DNA from: an uncultured Micromonospora sp.
GTDB lineage: Bacteria; Actinomycetota; Actinomycetes; Mycobacteriales; Micromonosporaceae
Assembly: GCA_937951935.1 (NCBI GenBank)
Contig: CALGAM010000112.1
Location: 1-21,490 of the forward strand
Reading direction: 5' to 3'
DNA length: 21,490 nt
Positions 1 through 7,205 of this stretch are shown here, in pieces. The notes below the pieces were generated by a model that saw nothing but the letters and a program-made list of their open reading frames with translations, ran no database searches and was not told the origin of the DNA. Made by a program: the position numbers and the translations under genes. Within the stretch, counting starts at the first letter, position 1; every line of letters starts with the position of its first letter.

Positions 1-684
1 GGACCGTCCCCCCGCCCCCTGGTCGTGGTGATCCACGGCGGCTTCTGGCGCGCCGAGTACGACCGCACGCACACCGGTCCGCTCGCCGCCGACCTGGCCG
101 CCCGGGGCTACCCGGTCGCCCAGCTGGAGTACCGGCGGACCGGCCAGCCGGGCGGAGGCTGGCCGGGCACCCTCGACGACGTGGCGGCCGGGGTCGCCGC
201 CCTGCCGGACCTGGCCCGACGAGGGCTTCCGGCGGGCCGGGTGGCCCCGGGACCGCCCATCCTGCTCGGGCACTCCGCGGGCGGGCACCTCGCGCTCTGG
301 TACGCCACCCTGGCCTCCGCCGACCTGCGCGGGGTCGTCGCCCTGGCGCCCGTGGCCGACCTCGCCGAGGCGTACCGGCGTGACCTGGACGGGGGTGCGG
401 TGGCGGCGCTGCTGGGCGGCGGACCCGACGACGTACCGGAGCGGTACGCGGCGGCGGACCCGGCCCGCCGCACCCCGCCGGGGGTACCGGTCCGTATCGT
501 GCACGGACGGCTTGACCGGCAGGTGCCGGTCGAGATGAGTGTCGGGTACGCCGCCCGCGCCCGGCGGTCCGGCGCGGACGTGCGACTGGTCGAGCTGCCC
601 GACTGCGAACACTTCGGTGTGATAGATCCGCTGTCTCCCGCGTGGGCCACGGTGCTGGACGCATTACATTCCGTCGGCAACTGA
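1..684 (+). CDS. alpha/beta hydrolase, 5'-truncated by window edge
   Basis: The reading frame is open to base 1, so the N-terminus lies outside the window. The visible 227 residues carry a complete alpha/beta-hydrolase core. There is an oxyanion-hole HGG (bases 34-42), the nucleophile elbow GHSAGG with the serine codon at 274-276, an aspartate in GRLDRQVP (codon 514) and a histidine in CEHFGV (codon 610), in the usual Ser-Asp-His order. The HGGFW start and compact size resemble the esterase/arylformamidase (kynurenine formamidase-like) branch, but no tryptophan-catabolism gene is visible to support that substrate. It is expected to be a soluble cytoplasmic esterase or amidase. The next gene begins 83 bp downstream with its own leader, so co-transcription is uncertain. 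The fold is secure; the substrate is not known. Confidence 0.85.
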   Translation, partial: GPSPRPLVVVIHGGFWRAEYDRTHTGPLAADLAARGYPVAQLEYRRTGQPGGGWPGTLDDVAAGVAALPDLARRGLPAGRVAPGPPILLGHSAGGHLALWYATLASADLRGVVALAPVADLAEAYRRDLDGGAVAALLGGGPDDVPERYAAADPARRTPPGVPVRIVHGRLDRQVPVEMSVGYAARARRSGADVRLVELPDCEHFGVIDPLSPAWATVLDALHSVGN

Positions 685-724
685 CGCCGCACCATTGACG
701 CAACGTCGCGCAGCCGGTACAACG

Positions 725-764
725 CCGGAGGGGTTGCGAGCCCCAGCCGCACCTCCGGGAGGAT
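725..764 (+). promoter_or_regulatory. Leader hairpin next to the Shine-Dalgarno of the binding-protein gene
   Basis: CCGGAGG at 725-731 is perfectly complementary to CCTCCGG at 752-758, and GGGG (730-733) can pair with CCCC (741-744) inside it. The right arm abuts and partly overlaps the Shine-Dalgarno GGGAGG (757-762) of the GTG start at 768. The CCTC at 752-755 could instead pair with GAGG at 759-762 through a 3-nt loop and mask the ribosome site. The geometry allows two mutually exclusive folds, but it could also be just a terminator-like stem after the upstream hydrolase gene. No known riboswitch class is recognised. Confidence 0.35.
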
Positions 765-767
765 CTT

Positions 768-1973
768 GTGTCGCAGATGGACCGCAGGCAGGCGCTCAGG
801 TTGCTGGGTGCGGTGGGAGCCGCCGGACTGACCGCCGCCTGCAGCCGGTGGGCCGGCGGCGAGCCCGGGAACGACCCGTCCCGTAACACACTGGTCCGGA
901 TTGGCATGGTTGTCGCCCAGTCCGGCGCCTTCAAGCCGATCGGCGACGAGATGCTCCGGGGCTTCCAGCTCTTTCTCGACATGAACGACCGGCGGCTGGG
1001 TGGTCACCCGGTGGATCTCGTCATCGCGGACGAGGGAGAGACGGTCGACTCCGGCAGGACGGCCGTGGAGAGCCTTCTCAAACAGGGGGTCCTGGCGCTG
1101 ACCGGGGTGGTCGCCTCCGAGGTGTTGAGCGCGGTCCGGAACACGGTCGAGGAGGCGAACATCCCCCTGGTCAGCTCCAACGCCTCCGCGGCGACGCTGC
1201 AGAGCGTCGTCTACATCTGGCGGACCTCGTACGTCAACGACGAGGCGGGGCGTGCCCTCGCCCCGTACGTGGCCCAGCAGGTTCCCGCCAGGGGCCGGAT
1301 CGCGATCGTCGCGCCGGACCACGACGCCGGGTTCGACGCGGTCCAGGGGTTCCGGCAGAGCTTCGGGGAGTCCGACGACCGGCTCGCCGACCCGGTGATC
1401 TGGACGAAGTACGTCAAGGGCAAGCCCGGCCGCAACGTGTTCACGTCGGCGGTCAACCAGGTCGTGGCCCGGAAGCCGGACGCGGTCTACTGCTGCTTCT
1501 CCGGCGACGCCGCCGTCGAGTTCCTCAGGCAGCTGCACGCGGCCGGCTACCGCAAGCAGATCTACGCGCCGGGTTTCCTCACCGAGGGCACGGTGCTCGA
1601 ACAGCTCAAGCCCGCCGAGGTCGAGGGCGTGATGACCGCGCTGAACTACTCGGCGGACCTCAACAACGCGGCCAACCGCCGCTTCGCCTCCGCCTTCCGC
1701 AAGGCGCACGGTTCGACGCCGACGACGTACGCCATGGCGTCCTACGACGCGGCGCAGGTGTTGGACCGGGCGATCCGGCTCGCCGGCCGCGATCTCACCC
1801 CGTTGACCCTGAACCTGGCGCTGGGCAAGGTCGGCCACATCGACAGCCCGCGGGGGGCGTGGCAGTTCAACCAGCCGCGCACCCCGCAGCAGAAGTGGTA
1901 CCTGCGTCGGGTGCAGCGGGACGGCCAGGTCCTCTCCAACGTGGTGATCAGGGAGTTGGAGACCCTGGGCTGA
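768..1973 (+). CDS. Type-1 periplasmic substrate-binding lipoprotein (ABC transporter, branched-chain amino acid/amide type)
   Basis: A 401-aa extracytoplasmic binding protein of the Leu/Ile/Val-amide family. The N-terminus has a twin-arginine (RR at residues 6-7), a hydrophobic stretch and a lipobox LTAAC with the lipidated Cys at 25, so it is probably Tat-exported and membrane-anchored. The mature part begins with the family pattern RIGMVVAQSGAF...GDEMLRGFQLFLDMND and continues with the two-lobed receptor order (GVVASEV, IPLVSSNAS, IAIVAPDHDAGFD, YAMASYDAAQVLDRAI). The GTG start follows GGGAGG with good spacing. No permease or ATPase gene flanks it, so it is an orphan receptor that may serve a transporter elsewhere or a sensory role. 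Length matches the family. The ligand cannot be read from the sequence. Confidence 0.88.
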   Translation: MSQMDRRQALRLLGAVGAAGLTAACSRWAGGEPGNDPSRNTLVRIGMVVAQSGAFKPIGDEMLRGFQLFLDMNDRRLGGHPVDLVIADEGETVDSGRTAVESLLKQGVLALTGVVASEVLSAVRNTVEEANIPLVSSNASAATLQSVVYIWRTSYVNDEAGRALAPYVAQQVPARGRIAIVAPDHDAGFDAVQGFRQSFGESDDRLADPVIWTKYVKGKPGRNVFTSAVNQVVARKPDAVYCCFSGDAAVEFLRQLHAAGYRKQIYAPGFLTEGTVLEQLKPAEVEGVMTALNYSADLNNAANRRFASAFRKAHGSTPTTYAMASYDAAQVLDRAIRLAGRDLTPLTLNLALGKVGHIDSPRGAWQFNQPRTPQQKWYLRRVQRDGQVLSNVVIRELETLG

Positions 1974-2035
1974 CCGCCCCGCGTACCGCCGCGTCGCGCG
2001 CGGGCCGCACCCCGGCACCCGGACACCGGCGGGCC

Positions 2036-2053
2036 GGGCGGGCGTTTCCGCCC
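2036..2053 (+). terminator. G+C-rich hairpin after the binding-protein gene
   Basis: GGGCGG (2036-2041) pairs with CCGCCC (2048-2053) around a 6-nt loop, in the 117-bp gap between the binding-protein and oxidase genes. There is no U-tract, which is common for actinobacterial terminators. It may end the upstream transcript or be incidental in such G+C-rich DNA. Confidence 0.35.
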
Positions 2054-2090
2054 CCACCGGCACGGGTATGGCGCCGGGTGAGGGGGTGGC

Positions 2091-3281
2091 ATGGCCCGGG
2101 AATGGCGCAACTGGTCGGGCAGCCTCCGCTTCGTGCCGGGTGAGCACGCCGAGCCGGCCAGCGAGGACGAGGTCCGCGCGCTCGTCGAGCGGGCGCGGGC
2201 GACCGGGCGGACCATCCGCCCGGTCGGTTCCGGGCACTCCTCCAGCCCGCTGGTCCGTACCGACGGGATCCTGCTCGACCTGAACCGCCTCACCGGTCTG
2301 CTCGCCGAGAACCAGGAGCGCCGGCAGGCCACCGTCGGCGCCGGCACCCGGCTGCGGGACCTCGGCGAGCAGCTGTACGACGCCGGGCTGGCCATGGACA
2401 ACCTCGGCGACGTCGACGTGCAGACCGTCGCCGGGGCCACCGCCACCGGCACGCACGGCACCGGGCTGCGGTTCGGCAACCTCTCCACCCAGATCGTGGG
2501 TGCCCGGCTGGTCACCGGGACCGGCGAGACGCTGGAGGTCTCCCCCACCCACAACGCCGACCTGCTGCCGGCGGTCCGGCTCTCCCTCGGCGCGCTCGGC
2601 GTCCTCACCCGGATCACCCTGCGGCTGAGCAGGGTGTACGAGCTGCACCGGCGTACCTGGTGCAGTCACGTGGACTGGACCCTGGCCAACCTGGAGCAGC
2701 TCCAGCGGGAGAACCGGAACATGGACTTCTACTGGTACCCGCGTAGCGACCAGACCCAGATCCGGACACTGAACCTGGTCGGGCACGAGCCGGCGCTCCG
2801 CCCGCCGACGGGGTACCGGGAGAGCATCACCGGGGCGAGTCACCGCAACATCCCCCGCCACCGGGAGCTGCGGTTCGACGAGATGGAGTACATGATCCCC
2901 TCGGCGGCGTTTCCCGACTGCTTCGCCGAGCTCCGGCGGCGGATCAGGGACCGCCACCGGCGGTACGTGGGCTGGCGGGTGCTGGTGCGCACGGTGGCGG
3001 CGGACGACATCCACCTCAGCGGGGCGTACGGGCGGCCCACCACCACCGTCGCCTGCCTGCAGAACGCCGGCCTGCCGTACGACGAGTACTTCGCCGACGT
3101 GGAGCGGGTGTTCCGGCAGTACGGGGGGCGTCCGCACTGGGGCAAGAAGCACTCGCTCACCGCCCGGGAGCTGCGTCCGCTCTACCCGGCCTGGGACACC
3201 TTCGCCGAGATCCGCCGGCGGCTCGACCCCGACGGGGTGTTCCTCACGCCCGACCTGGCCCGGTTGTTGGAGCAGCCGTGA
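2091..3281 (+). CDS. FAD-linked sugar-1,4-lactone/alditol oxidase (L-gulonolactone / D-arabinono-lactone oxidase family)
   Basis: A 396-aa flavoprotein of the vanillyl-alcohol-oxidase superfamily. Residues about 5-175 form the FAD-binding PCMH-type domain, with VGSGHSSSP at 45-53; the His at 49 is where family members attach FAD covalently. GATATGTHGTGLRFGNLST follows in the usual place. The C-terminal D-arabinono-lactone oxidase domain ends with HWGKKH (349-354), the family's active-site signature. Members oxidise aldonolactones or alditols with oxygen, releasing peroxide; which substrate applies here is not visible. The ATG is preceded by GAGGGGG. Its TGA overlaps the GTG of the next gene (GTGA), so the two are probably translationally coupled. 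Confidence 0.88.
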   Translation: MAREWRNWSGSLRFVPGEHAEPASEDEVRALVERARATGRTIRPVGSGHSSSPLVRTDGILLDLNRLTGLLAENQERRQATVGAGTRLRDLGEQLYDAGLAMDNLGDVDVQTVAGATATGTHGTGLRFGNLSTQIVGARLVTGTGETLEVSPTHNADLLPAVRLSLGALGVLTRITLRLSRVYELHRRTWCSHVDWTLANLEQLQRENRNMDFYWYPRSDQTQIRTLNLVGHEPALRPPTGYRESITGASHRNIPRHRELRFDEMEYMIPSAAFPDCFAELRRRIRDRHRRYVGWRVLVRTVAADDIHLSGAYGRPTTTVACLQNAGLPYDEYFADVERVFRQYGGRPHWGKKHSLTARELRPLYPAWDTFAEIRRRLDPDGVFLTPDLARLLEQP

Positions 3282-3676
3282 CCGGGGCCCTGGGGCACCG
3301 GGTGTGGGTGGTCCCGGGCGGCCGGATCCCGTTCCCGAGCAACGGGCCGGAGCCGGCCCTCACCGGGTTCGACGACGTCTGTGTGCTGAACGCGGCGGAC
3401 GAGCCGGCCGACCTGGCCCTGACGATCTACTACGAGGACCAGGAGCCGGTGGGCCCGTACCCGGTGCGGGTGCCGGCCCGGCGGATCCGTCGCATCCGGT
3501 TCAACGACCTGATCGATCCGGAGGCGCTGCGGCTGGACCGGTCGTTCGGCTGTGTGCTGCGTTCCACGGTCCCGGTGGTCGTCCAGTTCGGTCGCCAGGA
3601 CACCCGGCTGCCGGGCGCGCTGGGCATCACGACCACCCTGGCGTACCCGGCGGACGCGGGCCCGTCCGGCGGGTGA
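3278..3676 (+). CDS. Sensory rhodopsin transducer (ASRT)-family protein
   Basis: A 132-aa protein that aligns by eye along its length with the Anabaena sensory rhodopsin transducer family. Visible family patterns are NGPEP (residues 23-27), VCVLNAADEPADL, LTIYYEDQEPVGPY, VPARR and RFNDL, followed by a segment ending in VPVVVQFGRQDTR. In Anabaena the homologue binds sensory rhodopsin. The wider family occurs mostly in bacteria without rhodopsins and has been proposed, from comparative analysis, to bind small molecules, possibly sugars. No rhodopsin gene is present here. The GTG start overlaps the stop of the lactone oxidase by 4 bp, which supports a joint role in carbohydrate handling. No signal peptide or membrane segment is seen, so it is likely cytosolic. 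Confidence 0.85.
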   Translation: MTGALGHRVWVVPGGRIPFPSNGPEPALTGFDDVCVLNAADEPADLALTIYYEDQEPVGPYPVRVPARRIRRIRFNDLIDPEALRLDRSFGCVLRSTVPVVVQFGRQDTRLPGALGITTTLAYPADAGPSGG

Positions 3677-3689
3677 CCCGCGCCGGCGG

Positions 3690-4514
3690 CTACGGCCGCA
3701 GCTCGGCGACGCAGCACTTGACGCTGCCGCCGCCCTTCTTCAGCTCGGAGAGGTCCACGGGCACCGGGGTGTAGCCGGCCTCCGCCACCCTGGCGGCCAT
3801 CCCGGTGGCCTCGCTGTTGAGGACGACGTGCCTGCCGTCGCTGACCAGGTTCAGCCCGAAGGCGACCGCGTCGGCCTCGTCGACCTGGATCGCGTCGGGG
3901 AAGAGCTGGGCCAACACGCGCCGGGAGGCGGTCGAGAACGCCCCGGGGTAGTAGGCGACCGTCTGGTCGTCGAGCGGGGCCAGCGCGGTGTCCAGGTGGT
4001 AGAAGCGGGGGTCGACCAGCCGCAGCGAGACCACGGGCCGGCCGAGCACCTCCTGCGCCTCGGCGTGCGCGGCGGTGGAGGTGCGGAAGCCGTACCCGGC
4101 GAGGATCAGGCCGCCGTGCGCCCCGGGCAGGTACGTGAAGTCGCCCTCGCCCTCGTTGGTCTCGGTCGGGACCACGTGGCGCCAGCCGTGTGCCTCGTAG
4201 AACGCCCGGTGGGCGTCGGCCTCGGCGGCCCGCTGCGGGTACCGGAACCGGGCGCCGTAGCTGGTGCCGTCGACGGTGAAGGCGCCGTTCGCCGCGTACA
4301 CCATGTCCGGCAGACCGGGCTGGGGGGTGAGTTCGTGCACCGTGTGGCCGAGGTCCAGCAGGGTCTGGCGCAGCTGGTGCCACTGCTTGAGCGCGAGGTC
4401 GCGGTCGACCGGGGTGGTGGTGTCCATCCACGGGTTGATCGCGTACTCCACCGCGAAGTACTCCGGCGGACAGAGGAGATATGTCCGCTTTCTTGGCATC
4501 CTCGGCTGGTTCAC
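3690..4514 (-). CDS. Dimethylargininase / arginine-dihydrolase-like amidinotransferase-family enzyme
   Basis: A 274-aa pentein-fold hydrolase of the guanidino-group-modifying superfamily. Seen are NPWMD, the substrate-binding stretch DMVYAANGAF, EGEGDFTYL, RFYHLDTALAPL with the catalytic-type His, and a C-terminal GGGSVKCCVAEL whose Cys pair (267-268) supplies the nucleophile. Family members hydrolyse dimethylarginine to citrulline, or arginine to ornithine plus ammonia; the motifs do not separate these. It is divergent from an Lrp/AsnC gene, like Rv2323c/Rv2324 in Mycobacterium tuberculosis, but the ornithine aminotransferase found there is absent. The GTG start at 4514 has TACCCT 7 nt upstream and no Shine-Dalgarno, which fits a leaderless start; ATG at 4499 is the alternative. 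Only 13 bp separate its end from the convergent ASRT gene. Confidence 0.85.
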   Translation of the reverse strand: MNQPRMPRKRTYLLCPPEYFAVEYAINPWMDTTTPVDRDLALKQWHQLRQTLLDLGHTVHELTPQPGLPDMVYAANGAFTVDGTSYGARFRYPQRAAEADAHRAFYEAHGWRHVVPTETNEGEGDFTYLPGAHGGLILAGYGFRTSTAAHAEAQEVLGRPVVSLRLVDPRFYHLDTALAPLDDQTVAYYPGAFSTASRRVLAQLFPDAIQVDEADAVAFGLNLVSDGRHVVLNSEATGMAARVAEAGYTPVPVDLSELKKGGGSVKCCVAELRP

Positions 4515-4545
4515 GGAACCAAGGGTAGGTACGGTGCAGGTTCAC
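4508..4545. promoter_or_regulatory. Divergent promoter/operator region of the ddaH-like and Lrp genes
   Basis: GGTTC-ACG-GAACC (4508-4520) is a perfect 5-3-5 inverted repeat lying over the start of the minus-strand gene. GGTTCAC recurs as a direct repeat at 4539-4545, 31 bp or about three helical turns away. The minus-strand hexamer TACCCT (complement of 4522-4527) lies 7 nt before the GTG at 4514. A plus-strand TACGGT at 4530-4535 could be the -10 element for the regulator gene. The arrangement fits autoregulation and target control by the Lrp-type protein, which is inference. Confidence 0.5.
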
Positions 4546-4581
4546 CAACAGCCAAAACCATTGCCTGTCAGGGGCGGAACG

Positions 4582-5040
4582 TTGCAGATCGACGAAGTAG
4601 ATCAGCGAATCATTGCGTCGCTGGTGGCGGACGCCCGTGCGTCGTACGCGGAGATCGGAGCCCGGGTCGCGCTCTCCGCTCCGGCCGTCAAGCGGCGGGT
4701 CGACCGGCTGCGCGCCGCCGGGGTGATCCGGGGGTTCACCACCGTCGTCGACCCGGCCGCGGTGGGGTGGAACACGGAGGCGTTCGTCGAGCTCTTCTGC
4801 ACCGGCCGGACCACCCCGGCCCAGATCATGGCGGCGGCCCGGCGGCACCCCGAGGTGGTGGCCGCGTACACGATCTCCGGCGAGGCGGACGCCCTCGTCC
4901 ACCTGCGCGCGGCCAACATCTCCCACCTCGAACAGGCGCTGGAGCGGCTCCGTGCCGAGCCCTTCGTCACCTCGACCCGGAGCATGATCGTGCTCTCCCG
5001 GCTGGTCGAGTCACCGACGGTGGTTCCGGCGCCGGAGTGA
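4582..5040 (+). CDS. Lrp/AsnC-family transcriptional regulator
   Basis: A 152-aa protein with an N-terminal winged helix (QIDEVDQRIIASLVADAR, helix-turn-helix around AEIGARVALSAPAVKRRVDRL, then GVIRGF) and a C-terminal RAM ligand-binding domain (VAAYTISGEADALVHL). Lrp proteins bind as dimers or octamers and respond to amino acids. Its divergent neighbour makes arginine or a derivative the likely signal, which is inference. The frame stays open far upstream. I chose TTG at 4582 because GGGGCGG at 4571-4577 is a good Shine-Dalgarno and because Lrp proteins normally begin right at this LD/ID-x-x-D motif. GTG at 4534 is possible and would add 16 residues. Confidence 0.85.
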   Translation: MQIDEVDQRIIASLVADARASYAEIGARVALSAPAVKRRVDRLRAAGVIRGFTTVVDPAAVGWNTEAFVELFCTGRTTPAQIMAAARRHPEVVAAYTISGEADALVHLRAANISHLEQALERLRAEPFVTSTRSMIVLSRLVESPTVVPAPE

Positions 5041-5093
5041 CCCGGGTCGCCGGCGGACGGGAACGCCAACCCGTACCCCCGCGTCTGACCGGC

Positions 5094-7112
5094 ATGACCC
5101 TCGATCGCGAGACCCGCGCCCTCACCGTCGGCACCGCCCTGGTCGCGGGGCTGACGCTGCTCGCCGGCACCCTCACCGGCTGCACCGCCACGCCCGAACC
5201 GTCGCCGACCGTCGCCACCCGCGACCCCGGCGTACCCGCCGGTGAGTTCCGACTCGTCTCCTTCGACTCCTGCGCCGACGCGCTGGACGGGCTGCGGGCC
5301 GCGACGGCGGCGGCCGTCGGGCCGTACGGTCTCCTCGTCGGTGGCGGGTTCCGGGCCGAGCGCGTACCGCCCGTCGAGGGTCAGGCCGCCGAGTCGGCCC
5401 GGATGGGTGGGCCGGGCGCGGCCGACGCGGCCGGCACGTCCGCCCACTCCGGCACCACAGTCCACGAGCCCGGTGTCGACGAACCCGACCTCGTCAAGAC
5501 CGACGGCCGGCGGATCGTCACGGTCAGCCGGGGCACGCTGCGGGTGGTCGACCCGGTGAGCCGGCGGATCACCGGCAGCCTCGACCTGGAGCCGGGCGCG
5601 GACCGCGGTGGCTGGCCCGACGCGCGCCTGCTGCTGCACGGCGACCGGGCGCTGGTCCTGGCCCAGCGGTACGGCGTCGACCCGCTCCGCCCGCGGTTCC
5701 TGCCGGAGGCGGCGAAGGTGCCGCCGGTCGACGAGAACGGCGCCGCCGGCCTCCGGCTGATCCTGGTCGACCTGGCCGGCTCGCCGCGGATCCTCGGCGA
5801 GTACCGGTTCGACGGCGACCTGGTGGACGCCCGGCAGGTGGGCGGGACGGTCCGCGTGGTCGCCCGCTCCGCACCCCGGTTCTCCTTCCCGCAGTACCGG
5901 GGGCCGGAGCCGGTCGACGAGCGTCGCAGCCTGACCACGAACCGGAAGATCGTGCGGGAGGCGCCGATCGAGGCCTGGCTGCCCCGGTACGAGACGGTCG
6001 CCGACGGCCGGACCACCTCGGGACAGGTCGGGTGCGACCGGCTGAGCCGGCCGGCGGAGTACTCCGGCACCTCCCTGCTCACGCTGCTCAGCTTCGACCT
6101 GGGCGCCTCCCGGCTCGGCGACGGCGACCCGGTCACGGTGGTGGCCGACGGCGAGACCGTCTACAGCAACGGTTCGCGGCTCTACGTCGCCAACGACCAG
6201 CGCTGGCGGATGTCGGTGGCCCGACCCGAGGGCGGCACGGCCACCCCCGGCCTCCCGGAGGAGCGGACCGAGATCTACCTGTTCGACCTGGTGGGTGGCG
6301 GCCGGCCGCGCTACGTCACCGCCGCCTCCGTCCCCGGCTGGCTGATCAACCAGTACGCCCTGTCGGAGTGGAACGGCCACCTGAGGGTGGCCACCACCAC
6401 CGGCAGTCTCTGGGGCGCCACCCCGACGTCGAGTTCCGGCGTGTACGTGCTGCGGGTGGACGGGCGGACGCTGACCGAGACCGGCCGGGTCACCGGGCTG
6501 GGCAGGGGTGAGCGCATCCACAGCGTCCGTTTCGTCGAGGGCACCGGGTACGTGGTGACCTTCCGGCAGACCGACCCGCTCTACACCCTCGACCTGCGCA
6601 ACCCGGCGGGGCCGAGGGTCGTCGGGGAGCTCAAGGTCACGGGGTACTCCGCGTACCTGCACCCGGTCGGGGCGGACCGCCTGATCGGTGTCGGCCAGGA
6701 GGCGGACGGTCAGGGACGTACCCAGGGCACCCAGGTCTCGCTCTTCGACGTCTCGGACCTGGGCCGGCCGACCCGGCTCGCCCGGCACCACGTCCGGTAC
6801 GGGCACTCCGAGGCCGAGTTCGACCCACACGCGTTCCTCTACTGGCCGGCCACCGGCACCCTGGTGGTGCCGGTGACGACGTCCGAGCTGCGGAGCGACG
6901 CCACGGCCGGCGGGGCGCTGGTGCTGCGGGTGGGCGACCGGAGCCTGACCGAGGTGGGTCGGGTCGACCACGCCGAGGTGGCCAGCCCACGGGCGAGCGT
7001 CCCGATCCGCCGGTCCCTGGTGATCGGCGACGTGCTCTGGACCGTCTCCGACGCTGGGCTCAAGGCCACCGACCTGGGCAGCCTCGCCACCCTCGGCACC
7101 GTCCGGCTCTGA
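5094..7112 (+). CDS. Secreted beta-propeller lipoprotein (C-terminal beta-propeller domain family)
   Basis: A 672-aa exported protein. The N-terminus has a signal peptide ending in the lipobox LTGC (Cys about residue 29). GVDEPDLVKTDGRRIVTVSRG follows, the hallmark opening of the family of secreted proteins with a C-terminal beta-propeller domain. Repeated blade-like strands then run to the end (for example ILVDLAGSPRILGEYRFDG, IYLFDLVGGGRPRYVTAASVPGWLINQYALSEWNGHLRVATT, SLFDVSDLGRPTRLARH). Members are cell-surface proteins of unknown biochemical role. The frame extends upstream of the signal peptide, but only ATG 5094 gives a normal n-region; GTG 5037, overlapping the regulator's stop, is a less likely alternative. 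No strong Shine-Dalgarno is seen. It ends at a large inverted repeat. Confidence 0.85.
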   Translation: MTLDRETRALTVGTALVAGLTLLAGTLTGCTATPEPSPTVATRDPGVPAGEFRLVSFDSCADALDGLRAATAAAVGPYGLLVGGGFRAERVPPVEGQAAESARMGGPGAADAAGTSAHSGTTVHEPGVDEPDLVKTDGRRIVTVSRGTLRVVDPVSRRITGSLDLEPGADRGGWPDARLLLHGDRALVLAQRYGVDPLRPRFLPEAAKVPPVDENGAAGLRLILVDLAGSPRILGEYRFDGDLVDARQVGGTVRVVARSAPRFSFPQYRGPEPVDERRSLTTNRKIVREAPIEAWLPRYETVADGRTTSGQVGCDRLSRPAEYSGTSLLTLLSFDLGASRLGDGDPVTVVADGETVYSNGSRLYVANDQRWRMSVARPEGGTATPGLPEERTEIYLFDLVGGGRPRYVTAASVPGWLINQYALSEWNGHLRVATTTGSLWGATPTSSSGVYVLRVDGRTLTETGRVTGLGRGERIHSVRFVEGTGYVVTFRQTDPLYTLDLRNPAGPRVVGELKVTGYSAYLHPVGADRLIGVGQEADGQGRTQGTQVSLFDVSDLGRPTRLARHHVRYGHSEAEFDPHAFLYWPATGTLVVPVTTSELRSDATAGGALVLRVGDRSLTEVGRVDHAEVASPRASVPIRRSLVIGDVLWTVSDAGLKATDLGSLATLGTVRL

Positions 7113-7120
7113 GCGGCGGC

Positions 7121-7205
7121 CCGGCCCGCGGGTGGGCGCACGCCGGGACGCCCGCCCCCGCGCGGCGGGCCGCCGCCCGTCGGCGCGGGCCCGCCCGCGG
7201 GCCGG
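7121..7205. terminator. Large inverted repeat between convergent genes (bidirectional terminator)
   Basis: CCGGCCCGCGGG (7121-7132) has an exact inverted copy, CCCGCGGGCCGG, at 7194-7205. The pairing continues inward past one G-T wobble by about four more base pairs, and the loop contains further G+C-rich stems. It fills the gap between the plus-strand propeller gene (stop at 7112) and the minus-strand gene whose stop codon starts at 7206. A two-way terminator is the simplest reading. Confidence 0.6.

Noticed and set aside
108..3152. A 1014-codon open frame on the minus strand opposite the hydrolase, binding-protein and oxidase genes.
   Set aside because: Its composition is Arg/Pro/Val/Gly shadow sequence, and it lies opposite three clear plus-strand genes with intact family motifs; long antisense frames are normal at this G+C.
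3552..5093. Upstream in-frame extension of the beta-propeller gene.
   Set aside because: It would run through the ASRT gene, the ddaH-like gene and the Lrp gene; the signal peptide and lipobox fix the start near 5094.
4602..6971. A 789-codon minus-strand open frame opposite the Lrp and beta-propeller genes.
   Set aside because: It is antisense to two well-supported genes, has no domain pattern, and its residues reflect third-position G+C bias.
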